From NCBI GenBank assembly GCA_947469885.1, contig CANIQT010000018.1, forward strand, positions 19,568 through 83,567: a DNA stretch of 64,000 bases. Reading direction: 5' to 3'. Positions 19,008-27,462 of this stretch are shown one piece after another (positions within the stretch are counted from its first letter, which is position 1; the number at the start of each line of letters is the position of its first letter). The notes under the pieces are model-generated. The model did no database searches and was not told the origin of the DNA. It worked only from the letters and a program-made list of their open reading frames with translations. The position numbers and the translations under genes were made by a program. The stretch comes from Bacteroidota bacterium. Lineage in GTDB: Bacteria > Bacteroidota > Bacteroidia > 2-12-FULL-35-15.

Positions 19008-19424
19008 TTAAAGAAATTTTTTCAGCCACTTTCTTGCTTCTTTCACTTTGGTAAACATCCTTGTCTCCCGTTCTGGCTTTTCATTATGCATATAAAAATT
19101 GGTGATAAGTTTCATCGCTGTTGAGTCAACAATGAATGCTTCTGCGCTTGTATAAGGACAAGAATCTTTTTTTGCCCAAAAATCACGATTCTCTTTAGGT
19201 GGTAAAGCAAATTCATCGAATTTCGATAGCATTGGCACTTTTTTATAATTAACCATTTTGCCAATTACTTCTACTAATGCTTTTGATCTTTCAACGGTTT
19301 CTTCAACCTCATTTGTTATTCTAAGATACAATATGCCATCGTCACCATACGAAATAATATAGGGAGCTACCGTTTCAGTAGATAACACTTTTACAGTGTC
19401 AGGTATCATATAACTTTCACTCAT
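19008..19424 (-). CDS. SpoIIAA/STAS-like hypothetical protein
   Basis: A 138-residue cytosolic protein. The beta-strand and helix pattern (GILYLRITNEVEETVERSKA, ICMV-like segments, KARKWLKKFL at the end) resembles the STAS/SpoIIAA-like family of Bacteroidota small proteins, but no residue is decisive. A conserved-looking stretch is DSCPYTSAEAFIVDSTAMKL. It stands alone. Confidence 0.5.
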   Translation of the reverse strand: MSESYMIPDTVKVLSTETVAPYIISYGDDGILYLRITNEVEETVERSKALVEVIGKMVNYKKVPMLSKFDEFALPPKENRDFWAKKDSCPYTSAEAFIVDSTAMKLITNFYMHNEKPERETRMFTKVKEARKWLKKFL

Positions 19425-19489
19425 CTTATTTTTCTAGTCTTTATTGGTTGTTAAAGCATCAAGGCTAATTGCAGTAATATTGCGACCAC

Positions 19490-19605
19490 TATCCCCTTTA
19501 GGCGCTAAGCTGAAGCTATGCTAATAAAGCAGTGCTTGGATTTTACTTAACTTATAAGCTGAGCTTATTTCTATTTTCCTTTTTAGTGTAAATAAAACTT
19601 ACCTC
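19490..19605. repeat. Possible diverged copy of the 25-27 kb MITE-like repeat
   Basis: The stretch contains CCCCTTTAGGCGCTAAGCTGAAGC, then AACTTATAAGCTGAGCTTATTT and AAAACTTACCTCATTA in the same order as the elements at 25009, 26850 and 27463, but with many changes. The rest of the 19425-19735 gap shows nothing else I can name. Confidence 0.3.
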
Positions 19606-19735
19606 ATTATATTCAAACTAAACCCCAGCACAAAAATACAATACTTCAATTTTGTTCGGACAGTGGAAACATTAGTAATGCAAATCTAAAAATAATTTTT
19701 ATTTTACTGCTATCCATTTTGTACGAACTTTCTTT

Positions 19736-20899
19736 TTAATAATAAATCGCTTTCACTCGTTCACGTAGGTTATACGCAGAACTCATCACTTCGCCATAAG
19801 CACCTGCAGTACGCAAAGCAATAATATCACCACGGAATGTTTCAGGTAATTGTACTGCTTTTCCAAAACAATCGGCACTTTCGCAAATAGGACCTACCAC
19901 ATCATATTTGAGGGTTTCGGATTTCGGATTGTAGATTTCGGACTGTGAAAGATTTTCGATTTTGTGATATGCCTGATATAAAGCGGGTCGCAATAGTTCT
20001 GTCATTCCGGCATCTAATATAGCGAAGTTGGTATTCACTCCTATTTTAATGTACAGAACTTTTGAGATTAAAGTTCCGCATTGAGCTACAATGGCTCTGC
20101 CCAATTCGAAGTGTACTTTCTGATGAGGGCGCACTTCTAAAAAATCATTAAACAATTTAAAGTAGGAAACAAAATCAGGAAATCGATTTTTGTCAGGTTC
20201 GTGATAATCAACTCCCAAACCACCGCCAACATTAATGTTTTCAATTCTTATTTTATGATGTTCGAAAATTGTTTGAATTTCGTTTACCCGCAAACATAAA
20301 TTACGGAATGTACTTAAATCAGTTATTTGCGAACCAATATGAAAATGCAATCCGATAAGTTGCAGGTTTTTTAATGTTTTAAGTGCTTTAATAACAGCAT
20401 CTAATTCCCATAAATTAATTCCAAATTTATTTTCTTCTAGCCCTGTAGTGATGTATTTATGTGTGTTTGCGTTTACATTTGGATTTATGCGCAATGCTAT
20501 GTTTGCGGTTTTGTGTTTTGCAAGAGCCAATTGATTAATTACTTCGAGTTCCTGCAAACTTTCACAATTGAAACAAAATATATCTTTTTCAAGTGCATAA
20601 TTTATTTCATCATCAGCTTTGCCAACACCTGCAAATACAATATCTTCGGCATTAAAATTACACTCAATTGCTTTTTTTACTTCATTGCCGCTTACACAAT
20701 CGGCACCAATTCCATACGACTTAATAATATTTAATAGTTTATTATTCGCATTTGCTTTTAACGCATAATGCACAATAAAATTATATTTAGCACTTTCGGT
20801 TTTTACTAATTGCAGTGTTTGTTTCAGCACTTCCAAATCGTAATAATAAAAAGGTGTTGGAATAGTTTTAAATTTATTTATTGTTTCTTTGCTGAACAT
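19736..20899 (-). CDS. lysA: Diaminopimelate decarboxylase
   Basis: A 387-residue PLP enzyme making lysine from meso-diaminopimelate. The PLP lysine lies in VHYALKANANNKLL (about residue 47), with HIGSQI, NVGGGLGVDYHEP, ELGRAIVAQCG and the dimer-interface CESADCFGK motif. Length is normal. It lies six bases downstream of the aspartate kinase gene on the same strand, giving a lysine-branch operon. The strong VGPICESADC motif distinguishes it from ornithine or arginine decarboxylases. Confidence 0.9.
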   Translation of the reverse strand: MFSKETINKFKTIPTPFYYYDLEVLKQTLQLVKTESAKYNFIVHYALKANANNKLLNIIKSYGIGADCVSGNEVKKAIECNFNAEDIVFAGVGKADDEINYALEKDIFCFNCESLQELEVINQLALAKHKTANIALRINPNVNANTHKYITTGLEENKFGINLWELDAVIKALKTLKNLQLIGLHFHIGSQITDLSTFRNLCLRVNEIQTIFEHHKIRIENINVGGGLGVDYHEPDKNRFPDFVSYFKLFNDFLEVRPHQKVHFELGRAIVAQCGTLISKVLYIKIGVNTNFAILDAGMTELLRPALYQAYHKIENLSQSEIYNPKSETLKYDVVGPICESADCFGKAVQLPETFRGDIIALRTAGAYGEVMSSAYNLRERVKAIYY

Positions 20900-20905
20900 A
20901 TTATT

Positions 20906-22216
20906 TTAAAATAACCCTTTATTTAATGCCATAAGCGCATCTTTTTTTAATTTAGTATCTACCAATACTGACACATTATTCTCGCTTCCTCCATAGGAAA
21001 TCATACGAATAGGAATGTTTTTTAATGCTTCGAAAATACGCATTGCATAGCCCTGTTTTTCAGCTGAAAAGCTACCAACAATACATACTATTGTTAAATC
21101 AATATCTATTTCAACAGTGCAAAATTCTTTTAATTCTTTTATTATTGCATCAATGTTTTTGGTATTATCTATCGTTAATGAAACCGCCACTTCCGAAGTA
21201 GTAATCATATCTATCGGGGTTTTATAACGTTCAAATATTTCGAATACAGCGCGTAAAAAACCATACGCTAAAAGCATTCTTCCCGATTTAATATTTATTG
21301 CCGTTATCCCGTCTTTGGCTGCCACAGCTTTAATACTGTCTCCAGTAGATTTTGAACTTATAAGAGTTCCCTTCGCATTTGGCTGCATGGTATTAAGCAG
21401 GCGTACCGAAATATTGCTCATCCTTGCGGGATGTATACAGGTAGGATGTAATATTTTTGCCCCGAAATACGCCAGCTCGGCTGCTTCATCAAACGATAAC
21501 TCTGCTATAGGATGCGTATTATCTACTATTCGGGGATCGTTATTATGCATTCCGTCAATGTCAGTCCATATTTCTATTTCCTCCGCTTTTATTGCAGCAC
21601 CAATAATAGTAGCAGTATAATCACTGCCACCGCGTTTTAAATTATCAATTTCGCCAAACGCATCTCTGCAAATATATCCTTGTGTGATAAATAATTTACT
21701 GTCGGAATGCTTAGTCAATTCAGCAGTTATGTTGGTTTCAATATATTTCATATCCGGCTCTTCATTTTCATCAATACGCATAAAATTAAGTGAAGGCAGT
21801 AATACCGAATCAATATTTATTTCTTCGAGATAGTAATGAAACAAAGCAGTGGAGATTAGTTCGCCCTGTGCAAGAATAGCCCGCTCTTCATTTATTGTAA
21901 ACAAATCCAAAGTAAACAAGCGCATATAATCAAAGTGTGATGTAAGCAACTCGTCACCCCTGTTTATGGCTTTTGTAGTTTTATACAATTGATTTATTAC
22001 CGCTTTGTATTTTATTTCTAACTGAGCAAGCAGTAGCGTTGCTTTGTCGTTCTGTTTGGCATACAATGCTGCAGCTATTTCTGCCAAATCATTGGTAGTA
22101 CCGCTCATTGCCGACAATACCACTATTTTAGGTTGGTTGTTATTTATTAATGGAACAAGTGCCTTCATTCGTTCGGCAGTACCAACCGATGTTCCACCAA
22201 ACTTTAAAACCTTCAT
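20906..22216 (-). CDS. Aspartate kinase
   Basis: A 436-residue monofunctional aspartate kinase, the first step of the aspartate pathway. KFGGTSVGTAERM opens the kinase domain, VLSAMSGTTNDLAEIA and LKRGGSDYTATIIGAAI follow, and two ACT-type regulatory segments cover roughly residues 290-436 (MITTSEVAVSLTID and VCIVGSFSAEKQG). The ACT part suggests feedback control by lysine or threonine, which cannot be told from sequence here. It is followed directly by lysA. A -7-like box lies at 22277-22284. Confidence 0.9.
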   Translation of the reverse strand: MKVLKFGGTSVGTAERMKALVPLINNNQPKIVVLSAMSGTTNDLAEIAAALYAKQNDKATLLLAQLEIKYKAVINQLYKTTKAINRGDELLTSHFDYMRLFTLDLFTINEERAILAQGELISTALFHYYLEEINIDSVLLPSLNFMRIDENEEPDMKYIETNITAELTKHSDSKLFITQGYICRDAFGEIDNLKRGGSDYTATIIGAAIKAEEIEIWTDIDGMHNNDPRIVDNTHPIAELSFDEAAELAYFGAKILHPTCIHPARMSNISVRLLNTMQPNAKGTLISSKSTGDSIKAVAAKDGITAINIKSGRMLLAYGFLRAVFEIFERYKTPIDMITTSEVAVSLTIDNTKNIDAIIKELKEFCTVEIDIDLTIVCIVGSFSAEKQGYAMRIFEALKNIPIRMISYGGSENNVSVLVDTKLKKDALMALNKGLF

Positions 22217-22276
22217 TTTTGTTTAATTATGTTTATTTTCAATGAAAAAATAAAATCATTTATTATTGATAGTGTG

Positions 22277-22284
22277 CAAAGATA
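22277..22284 (-). promoter_or_regulatory. Bacteroidota -7 box before the aspartate kinase-lysA operon
   Basis: TATCTTTG on the minus strand, about 60 bases before the start codon. Nothing resembling a lysine riboswitch was recognised in the short leader. Confidence 0.45.
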
Positions 22285-22596
22285 GCTAAATGAATTTTGT
22301 GTTTTTTGAAACTCTGATTAAGGGTAAGTATAAAAGTAAAAGTTTTTGAAAATTAATCCTACGTTTAGTGCAACAAAAGTACTTATAGTTGCGACCAAGA
22401 ATTCTAAAAAAGTAAAGGGGAATATTTCTACCGATTGTAAGTTAATAAACTAAATTTTTGTGCCACAACCATAATTCCCTGCTGGGCGCGGGTTGCTGAC
22501 TCCTACCTTTTTAGTGCCTTGCATCCCACTTATTCTTTTAGCTGGAAGCTACATCATCATACACACAAGTGATGACACTCGAGCGGGAGGGGGGAG
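22285..22596. other. Intergenic region, no gene seen
   Basis: The stretch has no supported frame. Its distal half (about 22480-22590) is GC-richer than its surroundings and carries short inverted motifs (TGGGCGCGGGTTGCTGACTC, CACTCGAGCGGGAGGGGGG), which may be a decayed repeat. Confidence 0.4.
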
Positions 22597-22989
22597 TTAA
22601 GTTATTTTGTTGTTGTATTCAGCATCATATTTTACAAAAATGTTAATCCAGATTGCTCTGGAATTTCTGAAAACAACTGGAAAAATAATTAATATAACTG
22701 AAATTATGCTGATTATATTAGGTGCAATTTCCCAGCCGGCAAAGGAATATACAATCAGATGAACAATAACTGCTACCAAAGTTGTTGTTGCATGACTTAC
22801 CATCATTGCTCCCCAATAAAAGCCCGATTCTCTTACAAAATCTTCCCCGCAAACTGGGCATTTGTCTGGCATTTTGTCAAACATTTTTAGATTATAAGGG
22901 TTGCTGGTAAGAAATAAATTTGCCCGATGACAACGTGGACATTTTAATTTTATGATACTGTAGAGTTTAGTTTCCTGAAATTTTGTCAT
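22597..22989 (-). CDS. DUF983 family membrane protein
   Basis: A 130-residue protein with a zinc-ribbon-like N-terminus (CPRCHRANLF at about 15-24 and CPVCGEDF at about 44-51), then two membrane helices (MMVSHATTTLVAVIVHLIVY and IISIISVILIIFPVVF). This is the DUF983 layout. Function is unknown. A TTG-N21-TACTTTTG promoter-like arrangement lies just upstream. Confidence 0.8.
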   Translation of the reverse strand: MTKFQETKLYSIIKLKCPRCHRANLFLTSNPYNLKMFDKMPDKCPVCGEDFVRESGFYWGAMMVSHATTTLVAVIVHLIVYSFAGWEIAPNIISIISVILIIFPVVFRNSRAIWINIFVKYDAEYNNKIT

Positions 22990-23024
22990 TCGATAATTTA
23001 TTTGCTTTATCTATATCTTAAAAA

Positions 23025-23032
23025 CAAAAGTA
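23025..23032 (-). promoter_or_regulatory. Promoter of the DUF983 gene
   Basis: TACTTTTG (minus strand) with TTG 21 bases upstream matches the Bacteroidota -33/-7 pattern. It is about 35 bases before the start codon. Confidence 0.5.
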
Positions 23033-23185
23033 CTTCTTATAACAAAGCTCTTGCAATAATTCGCGCGAGCGGACTAGTAAAATTTTAACATTAAATTTTG
23101 TATGTCTCCGTTTAAGTAACAGAGCGTATTTGTTTTTTTAACATGCAAAACCAATTCCTTTGATAATTAGATGTAAAGGGAGTTG

Positions 23186-24496
23186 TTAATTGTTTGCCAA
23201 CGATTTTTTGAAAACCTCCAATGCTCTTTTTCGTGCAAAATCATGTTCAACAATTGGAGTCAAATAATCTGGAGTATAATTTTTAATCCATTTTTTTATA
23301 TAAAGCCTATCGGGATCAAATCTTTTTGTCTGTTCAGTTGGATTAAAAATTCGGAAATAAGGTGCGGCATCGCAACCACAACCTGCTGCCCATTGCCAGT
23401 TGCCGTTGTTCGATGAAAGTTCATAGTCTAAAAGTTTTTGGGCAAAATAGGCTTCGCCCCATCGCCAGTCAATCAACAAATGTTTTGTTAGAAAACTTGC
23501 AACAATCATTCGAACACGGTTGTGCATAAACCCCGTTTCGTTCAACTCCCTCATACCTGCATCTACAATGGGATAACCTGTTTCACCTTTGCACCATTTT
23601 ATAAATTCAGTTTCATTATTTCTCCATTCTATATTTTCGTATTTCTTTTTAAAACATCTATTTACCACCTGAGGGAATTTATAAAGTATCATCATAAAAA
23701 AATCTCTCCAAATTAATTCATTCAACCATTGTTCGTTTATTTCAAGAGCCAATGCAGTGAGTTCTCTGACACTTACTGTTCCAAAACGAAGGTGAATGCT
23801 CAGTTTGCTTGTTCCATTTACAGCCGGAAGATTACGGGTAAGATGGTAATTGCTAATTATTTTTTTATTGATTTCTGAAGGAGGAATTTCACATACGGAT
23901 TTCACAAATCCTAAATCGAAGAGTGAAAGAAAATGAAAAGGCTTTGTTTTAAATAAATTAGCGAGTAATTTATTTGATGGAAAAGATATAACCGGTTGGG
24001 TAGTTAATTTTTGTTTCCAGATTTTTGAATAAGGAGTGAATATAGTGTATGGTGTTCCATCTGATTTCATCACTTCATCCTTTTCAAAAATTACTTGGTC
24101 TTTAAACGAATGAAAAGAAATATTTTTTGTTCGAAACCATTCTTTTATCTTTAAATCTCTTTCAATAGCATAAGGTTCGTAATCGTGATTGGTAAAAACC
24201 TCTTTTATCAAAAACGATTCGCAAATGGTTTTAAAAGCATTCAAAGGTTCATCATGTATTATTAATAACGATGAATTTTGATTTTGTAATTCAACGGTTA
24301 GGTTGTTTAATGACTGTTGAATGAAAGAAACCCGCTTGTCTTTTTTATCAGGCAGCTCATCTAAAATATTTTTATCGAAAATAAATACAGGCAAAACAGC
24401 ATTCGAATTTTTCAATGCTTCATAAAGCCCATGATTGTCGTGCAAACGCAAATCTCTGCGAAACCAAAAAACGGTAACTGTTTCTAAATCGTTCAT
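23186..24496 (-). CDS. Deoxyribodipyrimidine photolyase
   Basis: A 436-residue photolyase/cryptochrome-family protein that repairs UV pyrimidine dimers using light. The N-terminal antenna domain begins VFWFRRDLRLHDNHGLYEAL; the C-terminal FAD-binding domain contains WLNELIWRDFFMMIL, GYPIVDAGMREL, MHNRVRMIVASFLTKHLLIDW and NNGNWQWAAGCGCDAAPYFR. These are class I CPD photolyase marks. It is 11 bases downstream of an SRPBCC gene, a pair often seen together in Bacteroidota light-stress loci. Confidence 0.9.
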   Translation of the reverse strand: MNDLETVTVFWFRRDLRLHDNHGLYEALKNSNAVLPVFIFDKNILDELPDKKDKRVSFIQQSLNNLTVELQNQNSSLLIIHDEPLNAFKTICESFLIKEVFTNHDYEPYAIERDLKIKEWFRTKNISFHSFKDQVIFEKDEVMKSDGTPYTIFTPYSKIWKQKLTTQPVISFPSNKLLANLFKTKPFHFLSLFDLGFVKSVCEIPPSEINKKIISNYHLTRNLPAVNGTSKLSIHLRFGTVSVRELTALALEINEQWLNELIWRDFFMMILYKFPQVVNRCFKKKYENIEWRNNETEFIKWCKGETGYPIVDAGMRELNETGFMHNRVRMIVASFLTKHLLIDWRWGEAYFAQKLLDYELSSNNGNWQWAAGCGCDAAPYFRIFNPTEQTKRFDPDRLYIKKWIKNYTPDYLTPIVEHDFARKRALEVFKKSLANN

Positions 24497-24507
24497 AACA
24501 ATTTATT

Positions 24508-24978
24508 TTATGGTTTATATTTTCCAAATCGCTTTTCCAGAGCAATTGTTCTGTAGTCAAAAATTTGTTGCAATTGTTTTTTTATTAATAAAGAATTAGC
24601 AAGAGCACCCAATATACCCATCGGTGGTTGATAGGTTACAATATCTGTCATCAATACACCGTCTTCTATTGGTTCAATTTTGTGTTCATGGTGCCACATG
24701 GAGTATGGACCAATTCTTTGTTCATCAATAAAATATTCGTTGTCTTTTACTTGCGTTATTTCTGTCACCCAATTTAGTTTTATCCCAAGCAAAGGGCTAA
24801 CCTTGTAAGTAATAATCATACCCGGATACATTTTTTCGGAACCCGAATTGCTAGTAACAATAAAGCCCATGTGCTCAGGTGTTATTTCTTTTAAATTAGA
24901 AGGTGATGAAATAAAGTTCCAAATTTGGGTGCTGGTAACAGGTAATTTTTGTGTTTTTATTAATTGATAAAAAGCCAT
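24508..24978 (-). CDS. SRPBCC family (polyketide-cyclase-like) protein
   Basis: A 156-residue START/SRPBCC fold protein when started at the ATG at 24978 (MAFYQLIKTQKLPV). Marks include WNFISSPSNLKEITPEHMGF, YPGMIITYKVSPL and WHHEHKIEPIEDGVLMTDIV. An upstream in-frame TTG exists but lies inside a MITE-like repeat and is not favoured. Ligand unknown. It is probably co-transcribed with the photolyase gene downstream. Confidence 0.75.
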   Translation of the reverse strand: MAFYQLIKTQKLPVTSTQIWNFISSPSNLKEITPEHMGFIVTSNSGSEKMYPGMIITYKVSPLLGIKLNWVTEITQVKDNEYFIDEQRIGPYSMWHHEHKIEPIEDGVLMTDIVTYQPPMGILGALANSLLIKKQLQQIFDYRTIALEKRFGKYKP

Positions 24979-25008
24979 AATTGTTTCTTTAATTTTTAAA
25001 GTAAAATG

Positions 25009-25183
25009 CCCCTTACGCAATAAGCTAAAGCACTGAATAGTGCCACAGGGCTTAGTGTTTATTTATTGTTTTGTAAGTTACGCTTACCTGTTTTCGCTTT
25101 TATGTTGGTAAGCTAATCTTACCTAATTAACCACACACTAAGCTCTCTTCATTTACCTGCCCGTCAGCTTAGCGAGTAGGGGG
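25009..25183. mobile_element. MITE-like repeat, copy 1
   Basis: About 175 bp, homologous to 26850-27023 and 27463-27624. Imperfect terminal inverted repeats: CCCCTTACGCAATAAGCT at the left and the complement of AGCTTAGCGAGTAGGGGG at the right. The centre holds GTAAGTTACGCTTACC-type inverted motifs. It has no coding capacity. Its right end supplies the last codons and stop of the AP2-like gene. Confidence 0.65.
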
Positions 25184-25492
25184 TTTAGCAGTTGATTTAT
25201 ATTGCAACTTCCATTTATTATATTCTATTTCTTTCTCTTCCTTCGACAATTTTTGATAATTATCGGAAAATTCCTTATAAGCTTTTCCCGCTGCTTCTTC
25301 ACCTTCTGCTGTGAAGGGAAAAGAACCCAGAAAAATATATTTATAATCCTTTTGAAACTGCACTTTCCAGGTTGGTCTTTTTCCGTATGCGAGATGAAAT
25401 ACAACACCCTGAAAATTCGATTGAATTTTTATGCCCTTTTCATGGCACTTATGATAAAATTCAAGATAATTTACATTGGATGGGACTTTCAT
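25169..25492 (-). CDS. AP2/ERF-like domain small protein
   Basis: A 107-residue protein. Residues about 27-75 match the AP2/integrase-type DNA-binding pattern: FQGVVFHLAYGKRPTWKVQF, then YIFLGSFPFTAEGEEAAGKA and YKEF (aromatic-basic strand, LGxF turn and EEAAxAY helix). In bacteria this domain mostly occurs in homing endonucleases and phage integrases; a free-standing one is unusual. The last seven codons and stop lie in a MITE-like repeat, so the original C-terminus may be lost. The start is ten bases after an hsdS remnant. Confidence 0.55.
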   Translation of the reverse strand: MKVPSNVNYLEFYHKCHEKGIKIQSNFQGVVFHLAYGKRPTWKVQFQKDYKYIFLGSFPFTAEGEEAAGKAYKEFSDNYQKLSKEEKEIEYNKWKLQYKSTAKPPTR

Positions 25493-25501
25493 ATTTTGTA
25501 A

Positions 25502-25645
25502 CTAGTTAACATTTTCCTCCACTTCCTCCACCTCAAACGCCTGATGTAACAATGCTTTTAGCAATTGTTCTGTTGCTTGCTGGTTAGCTATTATATGTTC
25601 TCTTAATTTCTTGGTTTTGCTTAATTGTTTTACTGTTTCAAGAAA
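25502..25645 (-). pseudogene. hsdS 3' remnant, copy 1
   Basis: Reading the minus strand gives about 45 codons of a typical Bacteroidota HsdS C-terminus: VKQLSKTKKLREHIIANQQA, then TEQLLKALLHQAFEVEEVEE, then NVN and stop. No start or target-recognition domain precedes it; the zeta-like gene ends eight bases upstream. It is about 90 percent like the remnant at 26705-26850 by eye and unlike the intact hsdS at 31688, so it comes from another S gene. Confidence 0.65.
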
Positions 25646-25652
25646 AACAGGA

Positions 25653-26384
25653 TTATTCCGAAAGGTATTTTATAAACCAGTTGGGTGCTTTTTCCGGATC
25701 AAAAACTTGTACATCCACCCCATCCGTAATTTCAGCAATGAGCACACTTGCTTTGCCCGAATTGTCGAAAATATATGCGCGATTGGTTAGTTTAACAGCT
25801 TGTTTTAAATTTGAAAGACTTTTAAAGTATCTATTTCGAATAACTTCAGGTTGTACATTATGTCCTAGCTGTGCTACACGAACATTTACCCTGCTTATAT
25901 TTATATCAGGGTCTTCGGTAGCAATGTAATATAAATATACTCGGTACCCTTTTTCTTTTGCTTTTTTTATAAAATCAAGCTTTGTAGGGTGGCTCATTAC
26001 TGTTTCGTAGGAGAAAGAGATATTTTCTGACAATAAACTTTGTCTGATAAATTCAGCTATATCAGCAGCAAGGTAAGAGTCAATAGAAACTGATGGATGA
26101 ATAATAAGTATATTGTTTGCGACAGTAAAATTTTGCCAATAGTTGATGTTATTGTGCTTTAATGGTGATAGTGTACTTTTACTAAAGAATGAATGAACTT
26201 GCTTGGTAGTAAGCGATAATCCGTAATCAGAAAAGTTTATTTTATTATTTCCATTTATATACTTTTCTATGTCATCTGCATTTAGATATATTCCAAAAGG
26301 TATCTGGTTTTTTAAATTATTTATAATGGTTGTTTTACCTGAACCATTAGGACCCGCAAAAATCCTCATTCTTTTAACGGTCAT
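25653..26384 (-). CDS. Zeta-toxin-like P-loop ATPase/kinase
   Basis: A 243-residue P-loop protein. Walker A is GPNGSGKTTIINNL at 11-24, followed by YLNADDIEKYI, a zeta/AAA_33-like arrangement where the Asp binds substrate. SFSYETVMSHPTKLDFIKKA and YLYYIATEDPDINISRVNVR (with arginines) and GHNVQPEVIRNRYFKSL are family marks. Zeta toxins phosphorylate UDP-sugars; whether this one is toxic is unknown. It begins one base after the glycine-zipper gene, an arrangement that suggests a two-gene unit. Confidence 0.7.
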   Translation of the reverse strand: MTVKRMRIFAGPNGSGKTTIINNLKNQIPFGIYLNADDIEKYINGNNKINFSDYGLSLTTKQVHSFFSKSTLSPLKHNNINYWQNFTVANNILIIHPSVSIDSYLAADIAEFIRQSLLSENISFSYETVMSHPTKLDFIKKAKEKGYRVYLYYIATEDPDINISRVNVRVAQLGHNVQPEVIRNRYFKSLSNLKQAVKLTNRAYIFDNSGKASVLIAEITDGVDVQVFDPEKAPNWFIKYLSE

Positions 26385-26385
26385 T

Positions 26386-26679
26386 TTATTTTAGTTTGAA
26401 GTGTTCAGGTACTTGGTGTGTGGGTTTCTCAATGACTTTAATAAATTTCTTTTCGCCTTTTGAATTAATTTCATAAATAATATTATTCTCTTCAACCAAA
26501 ACCGGCACATTGGTTTTTTGTGCATTTTCATTAGCCTTGAATGTAGCAAGCAATGCTGCTCCTGCAATTGCTCCTAATGCACTTCCCTGATCTTTATTTT
26601 TTGAAAGTAAAGCACCCAGAGCTGCACCAATGAGCCCACCAACAATTAGGGATTTTAATATGTCTTCGTCTTTTTCCAT
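26386..26679 (-). CDS. Glycine-zipper small protein paired with zeta-like gene
   Basis: A 97-residue protein. Residues 10-47 form two glycine-zipper-type hydrophobic stretches (LIVGGLIGAALGALL and GSALGAIAGAALLATF) that could insert in a membrane; the tail is polar and ends VIEKPTHQVPEHFKLK. It is not a known zeta antitoxin family. It is separated from the zeta-like gene by one base and has its own TAnnTTTG box four bases upstream of the ATG. Confidence 0.6.
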   Translation of the reverse strand: MEKDEDILKSLIVGGLIGAALGALLSKNKDQGSALGAIAGAALLATFKANENAQKTNVPVLVEENNIIYEINSKGEKKFIKVIEKPTHQVPEHFKLK

Positions 26680-26683
26680 TGTG

Positions 26684-26691
26684 CAAAATTA
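26684..26691 (-). promoter_or_regulatory. Bacteroidota -7 box before the glycine-zipper gene
   Basis: TAATTTTG (minus strand), only four bases from the start codon, predicting a leaderless transcript. Confidence 0.4.
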
Positions 26692-26704
26692 AGTATTTTT
26701 TTGA

Positions 26705-26850
26705 TTATTGTGTTTCCTCCACTTCCTCCACCTCAAACGCCTGATGAAGCAATGCTTTTAGCAATTGTTCTGTTGCTTGCTGGTTTGCCAGTATATGTTC
26801 TTTTAATTGTTTGGTTTTGCTTAATTGTTTTTCTATTTCTGATACTATGC
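26705..26850 (-). pseudogene. hsdS 3' remnant, copy 2
   Basis: The minus strand encodes GGIVSEIEKQLSKTKQLKEH, ILANQQATEQLLKALLHQAF, EVEEVEETQ and stop, the end of a type I specificity subunit. The rest of the gene is missing: homology stops exactly where the MITE-like repeat begins (26850). Copies 1 and 2 bracket the zeta/glycine-zipper pair as direct repeats. Confidence 0.7.
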
Positions 26851-27023
26851 CCCCGTAAACACTAAGCTAAAGCACTGTATAATGCCACAGGGTTTCGTTT
26901 TTTTTATTGTTTTGTAAGCTAGGCTTACCTGTTTTTGCTTTTATATTGGTAGCTAAGATTACCTTGTTATCCGCACACTAACAGCTCTTCATTTGCCTGC
27001 CCGTCAGCTTAGCCGTAAGGGGT
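26850..27023. mobile_element. MITE-like repeat, copy 2
   Basis: About 174 bp, homologous to copy 1. Left end CCCCCGTAAACACTAAGCTA, right end GTCAGCTTAGCCGTAAGGGG, together an imperfect terminal inverted repeat. It truncates an hsdS gene at its left border. Confidence 0.65.
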
Positions 27024-27066
27024 GTCATCAGATTTAATTTCTATTTTAGCTAACCCTTATTTATTT

Positions 27067-27074
27067 TAACTTTG
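27067..27074 (+). promoter_or_regulatory. Bacteroidota -7 box before the 125-residue protein gene
   Basis: TAACTTTG ends ten bases before the ATG at 27085. Confidence 0.4.
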
Positions 27075-27084
27075 CACAAAAAAG

Positions 27085-27462
27085 ATGAACCGAACGGAAT
27101 TCCTATCAGAAATTAGAGAAACCATATTAACGGATGAAAGCAAAACTAGTTTGAGTGTTGAATCCTTTCAAAGCAATACCTTACGCCCTATACTGAAAGT
27201 GCAAAACGACATTATTATTGCGCTAACAAACCAGCATTTGAAGGCATATTTGTTGCACATTGCCACAATAGATAAATTGGCTTTTATCCAAAATTACATT
27301 CAAAAAAATCGAGCGTTAAAACAACAAATAGTTGGTGTATGCATTGGTTTGTTTTCGGAGGATGAAATGGAATTCTATTTGCAAAACCAATCGGAAATCA
27401 GCAAGAGAATTACACAGTTGGTGGTGAAAAGGATTAGTGATTATTGGGTAAAAGACAAGTAG
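27085..27462 (+). CDS. Conserved-looking hypothetical protein
   Basis: A 125-residue soluble protein I cannot assign. It begins MNRTEFLSEIRETILTDESK and has a beta-rich middle (LRPILKVQNDIIIALTNQH) and a helical C-terminus (ISKRITQLVVKRISDYWVK). Codon use is like the neighbours. It is bracketed by MITE-like copies 2 and 3, so it may have been carried in, or simply be flanked by insertions. A promoter-like box precedes it. Confidence 0.6.
   Translation: MNRTEFLSEIRETILTDESKTSLSVESFQSNTLRPILKVQNDIIIALTNQHLKAYLLHIATIDKLAFIQNYIQKNRALKQQIVGVCIGLFSEDEMEFYLQNQSEISKRITQLVVKRISDYWVKDK

Noticed and set aside
22217..22284. Lysine riboswitch before the aspartate kinase gene
   Set aside because: The leader is about 55 bases, too short for the L box.
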